Source of the DNA: Monodelphis domestica
Taxonomy: Eukaryota > Chordata > Mammalia > Didelphimorphia > Didelphidae
Assembly (NCBI RefSeq): GCF_027887165.1
Contig: NC_077234.1
Location: 250,638,158-250,702,157, forward strand
DNA: 64,000 nt
Reading direction: 5' to 3'
The position numbers and the translations under genes were made by a program. Below the pieces are notes generated by a model. That model was not told where the DNA came from and ran no database searches. It was given only the letters and a program-made list of their open reading frames with translations. Below are positions 1-10,221 of the stretch, in pieces (the first letter of the stretch is position 1; each line of letters begins with the position of its first letter).

Positions 1-535
1 GGCAGAGAGAATGTCCCAGGACCCCCTCCCCACCCCCCACAGAGTGCTAAGCCTCTAGCGGCAGCAGGAACCTCTGGGCAGGCAAAGGTGCTGGTCTGGA
101 GGGTGTACTTTGCAGGCAGAGCTGTGCCAGGCTCAAATCATCGAACACACATGGCGGGGAAGCAGCTGGAGAGGGAGCGAAGATCTGGCAGCCTAGTCAG
201 AATGACTGAGACTCTCCGTATTGCTCCAGCCTTTCAGAAGGTTTTGGCCTCAGAGCACATCCAGCCCAACCCAGCTGAACTTAATCCCATCAAAAGTCTT
301 CAGAGCTCAGGGAAGTCCAAGCTCCAATACCCCTCCCTCACTGACTGCTGGGCATTAATCCAATCAAAAACCTCCAGAGGACAGGGAAGCTCAAACTCCA
401 ACACTCCTCCCCCAGAGACTCCACTGAGAGATCTGACAAAGCTCCAAGAGGGGAGACTGACAGAAAGCCCCAAAACCAAAAAAAAATGAGAGGAGCAAGA
501 GCACAGACAAATATGGGGAGCAAAGAAGGGGTAAT
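1..535 (+). other. L1 copy A 5' UTR (partial)
   Basis: Relatively GC-rich, C- and A-rich sequence directly upstream of the L1 ORF1 start. In L1 elements this part holds the internal promoter; no promoter motif is claimed here. An open frame of 133 codons at 88-489 lacks protein-like features and I read it as chance openness in the UTR. Two imperfect copies of a block of about 50 bp lie at 283-332 and 354-404, spaced 71 bp apart, both with an AATCC-ATCAAAA-like start and a CAGGGAAG core. The true 5' end of the element lies outside the window. Confidence 0.6.
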
Positions 536-1620
536 ATGAACAAACAACAGAAAAAGAAGAAAGAAATTACAATTGACAGCTTCTGCACAGGCAATGAACC
601 AAGAACAAATGGAACACAGGAGGAGACAAGCAACAAAACAGAAATCCCAGGGAATTGGACACAGGCTTTGCAAGAACTCAAAATGCAATTCAAAACACCA
701 TTAAGAGAGGCTGAAGACAATTGGGACAAGAATTAAAAAACTAAGATAAATCACCTGGATACAGAAAAAGTGTCTTGAAAGCCAAAATCAACCAGATGGA
801 AAATGAGGCAAAGAACATGAAAGATGAGGCAAAGAAGATAAAAGATGAGGCAAAGGGGATGAGAGATGAGGTAAAGAGAACGAAAGATGACCTTCAAAGA
901 AAATCAGACCAGAAGGAGAAGGATGACCAAAAAACCAGGGATGAAATCCAGTCTATAAGAACCAGAATACAACAACTAGAATTAAGTGACCTCACAAGGT
1001 AGCAGGACACTATAAAACAAAAACAAAAGAATGAAAAATTGAGGAAAATATTAAGCATCTCATTAACAAAACAGTGGATTTAGAAAATCATTCAAGAAGA
1101 GACAATTTAAGAATCATTGGTCTACCAGAAGACCATGACAAAAGAAAAAGCCTGGACATCATACTACAGGAAATTATTCAAGAAAACTGTCCCGATATCC
1201 TAGAACAAGAGGGAAAAGTGGAGATTGAAAGAATCCACAGATCACCTCCTGTACTTAATCCCCAACTGACAACACCCAGGAATGTTATAGCCAAATTCAA
1301 GAACTATCAGACCAAAGAAAAGATATTACAAGCTGCCAAGAAGTCATTCAGATACCACAGAAGCACAGTGAGGATAACACAGAATCTGGCTGCATCCACA
1401 CTAAAGGAATGAAAGGCATGGAATATGATATTCCTGAAAGCAAGGGAACTAGGTCTACAGCCATGAATCAACTACCCAGAAAAAACTGAATATATTCTTA
1501 CAGGGGAAAGTATGATCATTAAACAAAATAGAAGAATTCCAAGAATTTGTAAAGAAAACCCTAGAGCTGAACAGAACATTTGATGCCCAAGCACAGAACT
1601 CAAGAGAATCATCAAAAGGT
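536..1620 (+). pseudogene. L1 ORF1 (ORF1p chaperone), broken
   Basis: ORF1p is the trimeric RNA-binding chaperone of L1. The frame opens with MNKQQKKKKEITIDSFC at 536. A coiled-coil segment follows at about 775-1002, made of near-perfect 7-residue units of the type MKDEAKK / IKDEAKG / MRDEVKR. Then comes the RRM (NLRIIGLPE, about 1104-1130) and the C-terminal domain with TPRNVIAKFKNYQTKEKIL (about 1270-1330), which lines up with the human ORF1p TPR...KEK region. The three parts lie in three different frames, so at least two frameshifts separate them, and a stop follows LAASTLKE near 1413. The end is set by comparison with copy B, where homology ends near a DAQA peptide. Identity is clear; the exact stop of the ancestral frame is not. 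Confidence 0.85.
799..903 (+). repeat. 21-bp tandem units in the ORF1 coiled coil
   Basis: Five consecutive 21-bp units start at 799, 820, 841, 862 and 883. Units 2 to 4 follow the pattern AAAGATGAGGCAAAG plus six variable bases. Each unit is exactly one coiled-coil heptad (charged K/D/E positions with M, I, A or V at the core), so the array adds whole heptads without changing frame. The fifth unit is diverged. Copy B is truncated before this part and cannot show how many units the subfamily usually has. Confidence 0.8.
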
Positions 1621-2351
1621 AATTTTATAAAAGGAAAAAAAAAAAACAAAAGAATAAACTTTCTTTAAAGAGACTCAATAAGTGATAATAATATGTATCC
1701 CTAAAAGAAAAGAGGTCATTAGTAACTCTTAAAAATTGTTATTTTCAACTGGGCAGCTAGAAGCATTACACTTAGAGGGAATAGTGACAAACTGTATAGG
1801 ATGAAATAACAAGACATAAATCGGTATATAGATATATGTATGCATAAATGCATATACATGTGTATATATACATATATATGTATATATATACAACTAGACC
1901 TAAAAAAGAGGTTAATACTAAAAGAAATGGGAAAAGAAACAAAAGGGGATGAATTTATATGTCACAAAGAAGCTCATAGCAGGAGGGGGGAGAACATCAA
2001 TACACTGGAAGCTTAAAGAGGTTGGAGATAGGAAATACTCAACTATTACGTGCATTGAAATTGACCCAAATAGGGAAGAACAATCCAATCCATTGGGACA
2101 GAGAATAGATTTGTGCCTTATAGGGGACTAGAAGGGTAACAAACAGACTGGTGGGGAGGGAAGCAGTACAAGGGAGAGAGGGTGGGGTTAGTTTTAGAAA
2201 GACTGCAAGGCAAATACAGAGGGAATAAGAAGGGAGAGGTGGTATGGGAAGTAAAACAATGGTGGGAACTAGGGGGATTGACTAAAAACAAACATTGGTG
2301 TAGAAGGAAATAGTGAAAGAAGAAAAGGCAGGACCAGGAGGAAAAATCAAA
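1621..2351 (+). other. L1 copy A spacer between ORF1 and ORF2
   Basis: About 730 bp separate the end of ORF1 from the start of ORF2, much longer than the roughly 60 bp of human L1. It holds a TA-rich microsatellite (1820-1890), an AG-rich stretch (2130-2280) and a short open frame at 1949-2131. Copy B has a spacer of about the same length, with the TA run in the same place, so the length belongs to the subfamily and is not a later insertion. Confidence 0.7.
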
Positions 2352-5300
2352 ATGCTGGGAAATACACAGTTAGTAATTATAACTCTCAATATGAATAGAA
2401 TGAACTCACCCATAAAACACAAGTGAATAGTAGAGTGGATTAGAATCCCAAACCCTACCATATGCTGTGTACAAGAAACACACATGAGGAAGGTAGATAC
2501 GCATAGGGTCAAAATAAGAGGATGGAGCCAAATCTATTGGGCATCAACTGATAAAAAGAAGGCATGAGTCATAATCATGATATCTGACAAAGGCAAAGTA
2601 AAAATAAATCTAGTTAAAAGAGATAGGGAAGGTAATTACATCCTGATAAAAGGCAGTATAGACAATGAGGAAATATCAGTACTCAACATGTATGCACCAA
2701 ATGGCATAGAATCCAAATTTCTAAAAAAGAAACTAGTGGAGCTCAAGGATGAAATAGATAGAAAAACTATACTAGTGGGAGACCTTAACCTTCCTCTATC
2801 TGAACTAGATAAATCAAACCAAAAAATAAATAAGAAAGAGGTAAGAGAAGTGAATGAAATCTGAGAAAAATTAGAGTTAGTAGATATGTGGAGAAAAATA
2901 AATAGGGACTAAAAAGAATACACCTTCTTTTCAGCAGCACATGGTATATTAAAAAAAATGACCATGTATTAGGAAATAAAAATATTGTGAACAAGTGCAA
3001 AAGAGCAGAAATAATAAATGCAACCTTCTCAGATCCCAATTCAATGAAAATAATAATCAGTAAGGGTACATGGAGAGGTAAATAAAAAATTATTTGGAAA
3101 TTAAACAATACGATTTTCCAAAACTGGTTCGTTAAAGAACAGATCATAGAAACAATAATTTCATTGAACAAAATGACAATGATGAGACATCCTTTCAAAA
3201 CCTATTGGATGCAGTCAAAGCAGTACTCAGGGGGAAATTTATATCCTTGAGTTCATATATAAACAAATTAAGAAGGGCAGAGGTCAATGAATTGGGCATG
3301 CAAATTAAAAAACTAGAAAGAAAACAAATTAAAAATCCTCAGATAAAGACTAAATTAGAGATCCTAAAAATCAAAAGAGAAATTAATAAAATTGAAAGTC
3401 AAAGAACTATTGATTTAATAAATAAGACTAGAAGCTGGTACTTTGAAAAAACAAATAAAATAGACAAAATACTGGTCAGTCTAATTAAAAAAAGGAAAGA
3501 AGTAAACCAAATTGACAGTAGCCAAGATGAAAAGGGAGACCTCACCTCTAATGAAGAGGATATTAAGGCAATCATTAAAAACTATTATGCCCAATTATAT
3601 GGCAACAAATATGGCAATCTAGGTGATATGGATGAATACTTACAAAAATATAAATTGCCTAGATTAAAAGAAGAAGAAATAAATTACCTAAACAACCCCA
3701 TTTCAGAAAAAGAAATTGAACAAGCCCTCAAAGAACTCCCTAAGAAAAAATCCCCAGGTCCAGATGGATTCACAAATGAATTCTATCAAACATTCAAAGA
3801 ACAACTAATCCCAATATTATACAAACTATTTGACAGAATAAGCCAAGAAGGAGTTCTACCAAATTCATTTTATGACACAAATATGGTACTGATCCCAAAG
3901 CCAAGCAGGTCAAAAACAGAGAAAGAATACTACAGACCAATCTCCTTAATGAATACAGATTCAAAAATCTTAAACAGGATACTAGCAAAAAGACTTTGCA
4001 GGTTAACACAAGGGTTATTCATTATGACAAGGTAGGACTCATACGAGGAATGCAAGGATGGTTCAATATTGGGAAAAGCATCCACACAATTGACCATATT
4101 AACAAGCAAACTGACAAAAATCACATGATTATCTCAATAGATGAAGAAAAAGCCTTTCATAAAATACAACACCCATCCTATTGAAAACACTAAAAAGCAT
4201 AGGAATAGAAGAGCCTTTCCTAAAAATAATAAACAGTATCTATCTAAAACCATCATCAAATATCATCAGCAATGGGGATAAGTCTTCCCAATGAGATCAG
4301 GAGTGAAACAAGGATGCCCATTATCACCTCTATTATTTAGCATTGTACTAGAAACACTAGCAGTAACAATTAGAGAATAAAAAGAAATTGAAGGTATTAA
4401 AATAGGTAATGAGGAGACCAAGCTATCACTCTTTGCAGTTGATATTATGTTCTACTCAAAGAATCCCAGAGAATCAACCAAAACACTAGCCGAAATAATC
4501 AACAACTTTAGCAAAGTCGCAGGATACAAAATAAACCCACATAAATCATCAATATTTCTAGATATCTCCAATCCATTTCAGCAGCAAGAATTAGAAAGAG
4601 AAATTCCATTTAAAATCATGCTAGACAATATAAAATACTTAGGAATCTATCTGCCAAGACAAACACAGGAGCTATATGAACACAACTTCAAAATACTCTC
4701 CACACAATTAAAACTAAATCTAGACAATTGGAGAAACATTGATTGCTCATGGGTGGGACAAGCTAACATAATAAAAATGACAATCCTACCCAAAATCAAT
4801 TTACTTATTTAGTGCCATACCCATTGAACTACCAAAAAACTTCTTTACTGAATTAGAAAAAAATATAACAAAGTTCATTTGGAAGAACAAAAGATCAAGG
4901 ATATCCAGGGAAATCATGAAAAAAAATGCAAAGGAAGGAGGACTTGCAGTCTCAGATCTCAAACTATACTATAAAGCAGTGGTTATGAAAACAATTTGGT
5001 ACTGGCTAAGAGACAGAAAAGAGGATCAGTGGAATAGATTTGGGGTGAATGACCTCAGCAAGACAGTCTATGATAAGCCCAAAGATCCCAGTTTGGGGGA
5101 CCAAAACCCACTATTTGATAAAAACTGCTAGGAAAATTGGAAGATTGGGAGATATTAGGTTTGGGTCAATATCTCATACCCTATACCAAATAAACTCAGA
5201 ATGGGTGAATAACCTGAATATAAAGAAGGAAACTGTGAGGAAATTAGGGGAACACAGAATAGTATACTTGTCATATCTATGGGAAAGGAAAGACTTTAAA

Positions 5301-6344
5301 ACCAAGCAAGAGCTAGAAAAAAAATCACAAAATGTAAAATCAATAATTTTGATTACATTAAATTAAAATGTTTTTGTACAAACAAAACTAATGCATCCAA
5401 AATTATAAGGGAAGCTACAAATTAGGAAATAATCTTCATTACAAAAACCTCTGACAAAGGTCTAATTACTCAAATTTATAAAGAGCTAAACCAATTGTAC
5501 AAAAAATCAAGCCATTCTCCAATTGATAAATGGTCAAGAGACATGAATAGGCAATTTTTTTAAACCCTTACCTTCCATCTTGGAGTCAATACAATGTATT
5601 GGCTCCAAGGCAGAAGAGTGGTAAGGGCTAGGCAATGGGGGTCAAGTGACTTGCCTAGGGTCACACAGCTGGGAAGTGTCTGAGGCCAGATTTGAACCTA
5701 GAACCTCCCATCTCTAGGCCTGGCTCTCAATTCACTGAGCCACCCAGCTGCCCCCTTCCTTGTGAATAGGCAATTTTCAGTTAAAGAAATCAAAACTATT
5801 AAAAAGCACATGAAGAAGTGTTCTAAATCTCTGATAATCAGAGAGATGCAAATGAAAACAACTCTGAGGTATCACCTCACACCTAGCAGATTGTTCAACA
5901 TGACAGCAAAGGAAAGTAATGAATGCTGGAGGGGATGCGGCAAAGTAGGCACATTAATGCATTGCTGGTGGAGCTGTGAATTGATCCAACTATTCTGGAG
6001 GGAAATTTAGAGCCCAAAGGGCACTAAAAAACTGTCTGCCCTTTGAGCCAGCCATAGCACTGCTGGGTTTGTACCCCAAAGAGATAATAAGGAAAAAGAC
6101 TTGTACAAGAATATTCGTAGCTGCGTTTTTTGTGGTGGCAAAAAATTGGAAAACGAGGGGATGCCCATCAATTGGGGAATGGCTGAAAACTTTGTGGAAT
6201 CTGTTGGTGATGGAATACTATTGTGCTCAAAGAAATAATAAAGTGGAGCAGTTCCATGGAGACTGGAACAACCTCCAGGAAGTGATGCAGAGCGAAAGGA
6301 GCAGAACCAGGAAAACATTGTACACAGAGACTGATACATTGTAG
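2352..6344 (+). pseudogene. L1 ORF2 (endonuclease / reverse transcriptase), broken
   Basis: ORF2p nicks DNA and reverse-transcribes its own RNA. From the ATG at 2352 the apurinic-type endonuclease is visible: QETH at 2472-2483, NMYAPNG near 2690, and a GDLNLPLSELD block near 2779 that matches the L1 GDFN motif region. The longest open part, 3205-4035 (276 codons), carries the start of the reverse transcriptase with [13 protein letters not shown] and YRPISLMN. The catalytic FADD box at 4432-4443 reads FAVD: one of the metal-binding aspartates is valine. Downstream are KYLGIYLPRQTQELYEHN, and a zinc knuckle at 5924-5977 with spacing C-x3-C-x7-H-x4-C (CWRGCGKVGTLMHCWWSC). The frame closes at 6344. 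Early in-frame stops occur (for example after SPIKHK near 2424), several frameshifts follow, and a SINE sits at 5559-5762. No active enzyme is possible from this copy. Confidence 0.92.
5544..5777 (-). mobile_element. tRNA-headed CORE-SINE inserted in L1 copy A
   Basis: A marsupial SINE (SINE1_MD-like by memory) in reverse. On the minus strand it begins with the tRNA-like head GGCAGCTGGGTGGCTCAG, continues through the CORE (TCAAATCTGGCCTCAGACAC, then GTGTGACC) and ends in a T/A-rich tail, seen on the plus strand as a T run at 5555-5561. The insert is bounded by the 15-bp direct repeat TGAATAGGCAATTTT at 5544-5558 and 5763-5777, which is the target-site duplication. The host sequence is L1 ORF2, so this insertion is younger than copy A. 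The body is well preserved. Confidence 0.92.
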
Positions 6345-6712
6345 CACAATTGAATGTAACTGACTTCTCCATTAGTGGCAATGCAATGATCCTGAACAAC
6401 TCGGAGGAATCTACTAGAAAAACCACTATCCACATCCAGAGGAAACACTGTGGGAGTAAAAACACTGAAGAAAAACAACTGCTTGAATACATGAATCAAA
6501 GGGATATGGTTGGAGATGTAGACTAAAAGAACATCCTAGTGCAAACATCAACAACATAGAAATAGGTTCTGATCAAGGACACAAGTAATTCCCAGTGAAA
6601 TTGGGCATTGGCTGTGGGAAGGGCGGGTGAAGGGGAGGGAGGGAAACAATGTGATTATTGTAACCAGGGAATAATGTTCTAAATTGACTAAATAAACTAA
6701 TTCAAATGGAAA
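6345..6712 (+). other. L1 copy A 3' UTR and tail
   Basis: Follows the ORF2 stop. It includes a G-rich patch (6610-6645, GGGAAGGGCGGGTGAAGGGG) of the kind found in L1 3' UTRs, then AATAAA at 6691-6696 and an A-rich tail. Copy B carries the same parts at 18625-18985, which fixes the end of the element here. I found no clear target duplication, because the 5' end is outside the window. Confidence 0.8.
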
Positions 6713-6771
6713 AATATATACATAAAAGAGCAAGGATAGGAAAAGGGAAAAAATAGATTTGAATAGGCGAT

Positions 6772-6872
6772 CTCTCATTAGATTGTAAGTTTTTTGAGGA
6801 CAAGAACTCTCTTTTTTACCTCTTTTTGTATTCCCAGTGCTTAGCACAATGCTTGACATATAGCAAACACTT
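6772..6872 (+). mobile_element. L2 LINE 3' tail
   Basis: About 100 bp matching the well-known end of L2: AGATTGTAAG...TTGAGGACAAG, then CCCAGTGCTTAGCACAATGC and an ACATAGCAAACAC-like end. Plus strand, old, cut on its left, and followed at once by a reverse SINE. Confidence 0.65.
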
Positions 6873-7060
6873 TTTAAAAACCCTTACCTTCTTATAAGTG
6901 ACACTGGTTCTAAGGCAGAAGAGTGGTAAGGGCTAGACAATTGGAATTAGGTGACTTGCCCAAGGTCACAAAGCTGGGAAGTGTCTGAGGCCAGATTTGG
7001 ACCTAGGTTCTCCCTGCTCCAGGCCTTGCTATTTATCCCCTGAGCCAACTAGATGCTCTA
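6873..7060 (-). mobile_element. tRNA-headed CORE-SINE
   Basis: Reverse copy of the same SINE family as the one in L1 copy A. The tail is at the left (TTTTTAAAAACCCTTACCTT), the CORE reads on the plus strand as TTGCCCAAGGTCACAAAGCT, and the head ends near 7055 with a degraded CTGAGCCAACTAGATG. It is more diverged than the SINE at 5559. No clear target duplication was found. Confidence 0.85.
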
Positions 7061-7625
7061 GTAGAGACAGAAATGTTTGTGTGATTGGTTGAATTGATTA
7101 ATTTTTTAAAGTTATACTAATATAATTTGGATGCATTGTATAAGTACATGCTAAGTACACAATGGATCTTCTTGATCTCACACATATTTTATAGACACCA
7201 AAGTTTCCAGTAGTTTTGTGTTCGCAGTTCTGTATTCTCTTCACATTTTTTGCTCTACAGAATAGCTAACTGCAAAATATGCCAATACATTTTCCTAGTA
7301 CCATTTCAAATTACTTTTATATGATCAGTGTATGATGAACTATGTGAGTTTCATTTAATTTTTAGATATTATTCTGACCTTAAACTGACTTTCAAATTCT
7401 CACTTTTTGTTAGAATAAAATATTCCGTTGGCCTGTAAGACCACTTTCTCCATTATTTCTTTCCTGACTACTTTAGATCAGACTAATATATATATATATA
7501 TTCTGATGGCATGCAGATTTACTGTTTCACATTTTTTTCTGATTCCCTTAGTTGTTAATACTCTCTCCTTACATTTCCTTACCGATCGATGTTCATGCTG
7601 TGTCTTCCAAGGTGATTTTTAAGTT
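7061..7625. other. AT-rich unique sequence with a short TA run
   Basis: No gene or recognisable repeat apart from a short (TA)n run at 7485-7501. Nothing further to report. Confidence 0.5.
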
Positions 7626-7627
7626 CC

Positions 7628-7748
7628 TTTTTTTTTTTAAACCTTTACTTAGAATCAATGCTGTGTATTAGTTCCAAATGGTTCCAAAGCAGATGAATGC
7701 TAGGAGATGTCTAAGACCAGATTTGAACCCAGGAATTCCTGTCTCTCC
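7628..7748 (-). mobile_element. CORE-SINE fragment with deletions
   Basis: A worn, internally deleted reverse SINE of the tRNA-headed family. The tail end TTTAAACCTTTACTTAGAAT and the CORE remnant CCAGATTTGAACCCAGGAAT are visible, but the middle (GTCACACAGCT block) and the tRNA head are missing. It stops at CTGTCTCTCC near 7746. Confidence 0.7.
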
Positions 7749-8129
7749 ATTAAAAAAATATATATATTTTTTCTTTATATCTTTTTTTTCTTTTTCTTTA
7801 ACATCTAAAGGGAGTCTAGGGTTGCAATTTGAATTGCACTTCCATTTTAAAGTCAAGAAGACTTTGATTCAAATCTTCACTTTGATGCCTTGTAATTCTG
7901 GAAAATTATTCCAGGTACCTCCTTAAGGTTTATCAAATGACAAAGTTTTATATTCTTCCCTTATTTATGCAACTCTTATTTATATATCACTTATTTTTTT
8001 TCACATGATATGCATATAATACAAAGATTTTTGAATCCCTTTAGTACTTGCCCGTGTCATACATTTAATATATACTATTTAATTCAATTATTCCCCTTTA
8101 ATTTATGCATGCCATTTCTCCAGTTAAAT

Positions 8130-8330
8130 TTCAAAGTCAATATTCCAACCTGAATGACCAGGGAAATGTAATTTCATTGATTGGACCTCTTTTCTCTCAT
8201 CTGTAAAATTAAGGTATTTTCCAGTTCTAAATAAGGATATTTGCTGTGTCTTGATCCTTATTTTATGTTTAATACTTAGCATAGTTTCTTGCATGTAGGA
8301 GGATTTCTTCAAAACTCCTTATTGATTCCA
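8130..8330 (+). mobile_element. MIR/L2-type relic
   Basis: Two recognisable scraps: CTCATCTGTAAAATTAAGG with a following CCAGTTCTAAAT (MIR or L3-type 3' region), and ACTTAGCATAGTTTCTTGCA (L2/MIR tail). Strongly diverged, so the boundaries are approximate. Confidence 0.4.
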
Positions 8331-8394
8331 GGAATACCAGGATCATTTTGCTTCCTACCCTCCCTTCCCAAATTACTTTACACTTACGTTGTAC

Positions 8395-8535
8395 AAACTT
8401 TTCACACATACATTGTCTTTCTTGATAGAATGAAAGGTCCTTGAAGATAGGGATGGTGGCATCTTTATTTTCAAATTCCTAGCACTTAGCATAGAGCCTG
8501 GTATATGGTTGGCATTAAAAAATGCTTATTGATAG
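8395..8535 (+). mobile_element. L2 LINE 3' tail
   Basis: Plus-strand L2 end: GGTCCTTGAAGATAGGGATG, then CCTAGCACTTAGCATAGAGC and AAAAATGCTTATTGATAGAG. Old and short. Confidence 0.65.
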
Positions 8536-8539
8536 AGTA

Positions 8540-9990
8540 AAGAATTTTCATTCATATAGCACTTGGTGAATATGAAGAAGTTTATTTCATAATTCTGATA
8601 ATACTTTTGGTAGGTCATGTACATGGCCCAAAACAGGACACAAGATCATAATCCATCAGTACGTGACAATTCCATATTCTTTTCCATGACCTCCCATACA
8701 TTTGCCGTAGAAGATTCATTAAACATGATTGAAGGCATCCCTATTTTCTCCTGAGGTGGGGAAGGTACTAGTGGAGCAGGAGGGCTATCTACCTCATTCG
8801 TGTCATCTCTCATTCTTGCTACATGACTGGCTCTTGTTTTCTTTCTTATATAACTTTTTGATCTATTCAAAGTTCCTCATGGGCTACATGCTGCAACCTT
8901 CTCACTTCCACTACATGACTTTCCATTGTCCTCTACATAATATCTATTTTCAATTCTTAAAGGAAATTTGAGTCATATTTTCCTGCCATAAAGCATAATG
9001 CCAATATTTAAAAGAAAGAAGAACGCTTCCATGAGCAGTTTGGAACCAGGAAAAATCTTCATGATTTCCCAAAGGCATTCAGCCCAACTCTCTGCCTTTT
9101 GTTCATCTCCAGGTCCCCTCTTTTGTTCTGGACCTCAGAACCACAAAAGAGGGGGGGGTTCAGAATTTCTGTATAATGGAAGTATGCACTGATTTTCCCT
9201 ACATAAAGCACTTTACAGATACTATCTTACTAAACTCTTAAACAATGTCATCAGATAGCTACTACTAGTATTAGCTAGTACTAGTAGCTTTTATCTCATG
9301 GTTTCCAGAGGTTTGGTGATCTCCAGACTGATAGCAGAATGGGAAATGGTGATCCCATTAAAGGTGCCACCATGCCTCCAAACATCATAGAAGTTATCAT
9401 GAGTAAAGTACAAACACAAGGGGAACCATTTTGATGATAAGATTTTATACTACAAGAATTACAGGAACCCCAGAAAATTACAAATTTTCTCTAATTAAAT
9501 TTATGGCAATGATCTGTCCAGCTTTACTTGAAAAAAAAAAGAAAACAAAAAACCCGTAAGTGGTCATTAAGGTGAGGACATTTCAAAAAGAGACCATGTG
9601 ATATATGTATTGGCTGGGTAGGTAAGTTATAACTAAATGTGCCCCACCAGGAGACATGAATAGATATTTCTGTAATCTTAACTGCTCTTCTTCCACAAAG
9701 ACTTTAATTTTTTTACAGGGATGGGAGCATGAGAAGAGGTCACAAGACTGGCTTTTCTATCATCCTTTGAGAAAGAGGGTCCAAGAACAGCATCATAGTG
9801 TCTGTCCTGCTAAATATTGCTAGCCTAGGCGTATGATTTTCAGATCCAAGCTACTTTTCCTTGTCATTCTCCCTTGAGGAGTATAAGAAGCCACTAGTTA
9901 CTTGGATTAATTAGAGATTCTTGGTAAGTAGAAATAATTGATTGATTAGAAAGATGATTTTTGAAAGAGCTGAGCTTTAATTCAGAAGGA
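8540..9990. other. Unique sequence with one SINE-like scrap
   Basis: No gene is recognised. At 9205-9245 AAAGCACTTTACAGATACT resembles the start of a MIR/THER-type SINE, and a small hairpin (CTACTAGTA, 8-base loop, 9-base match) lies at 9262-9287. Open frames of 64-80 codons here show no protein features. Confidence 0.4.
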
Positions 9991-10207
9991 AGAATCCTCA
10001 AGAGGGTGATGGGAAAAGGAATTTCCCAGAGGCTTTTGGGAAGGACAGTTGGTTAATGGTTCACTCCTTGGATTTTCCTTATTGAGGAAAGGTGTCCAGG
10101 GAGCTGGCTCTGAGCATCTGGGAAGAGATGAAGAATATCTAGTTTGAAAAATGTCTCTAAAACTCCTGAGCTGAACAGAAGAGTAGCTGTGTAGTTCTTT
10201 GGAATTT

Positions 10208-10221
10208 CCACCAGGGGGCAC
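10208..10221 (+). promoter_or_regulatory. CTCF-type motif, forward
   Basis: The 14 bases CCACCAGGGGGCAC fit the CTCF core consensus CCASYAGRKGGCRS at every position. CTCF is the vertebrate insulator and loop-anchor protein. The motif lies in unique sequence outside any repeat I recognise. A second match of opposite orientation lies 1.33 kb downstream. A sequence match alone does not show binding. Confidence 0.55.

Larger units (their letters stand above)
1..6712 (+). mobile_element. L1 LINE, copy A, near full length
   Basis: A non-LTR retrotransposon of the L1 clade. In order it holds a 5' UTR (cut by the window edge), ORF1 (nucleic-acid chaperone), a long spacer, ORF2 (endonuclease, reverse transcriptase, zinc knuckle) and a 3' UTR ending in an AATAAA-bearing A-rich tail at 6691-6712. 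ORF2 without the nested SINE spans about 3.77 kb, close to the size of human L1 ORF2. Several stops and frameshifts break both reading frames, so it is a dead copy. Comparing 6108-6247 with the matching part of copy B (18379-18518) I count 11 differences in 140 bases, about 8 percent, so the two are moderately old members of one subfamily. It lies on the same strand as copy B, roughly 8 kb upstream. Confidence 0.93.

Noticed and set aside
88-489. 133-codon frame in the L1 5' UTR
   Set aside because: Compositional openness; no conserved protein feature, and a second L1 copy cannot test it because it is truncated.
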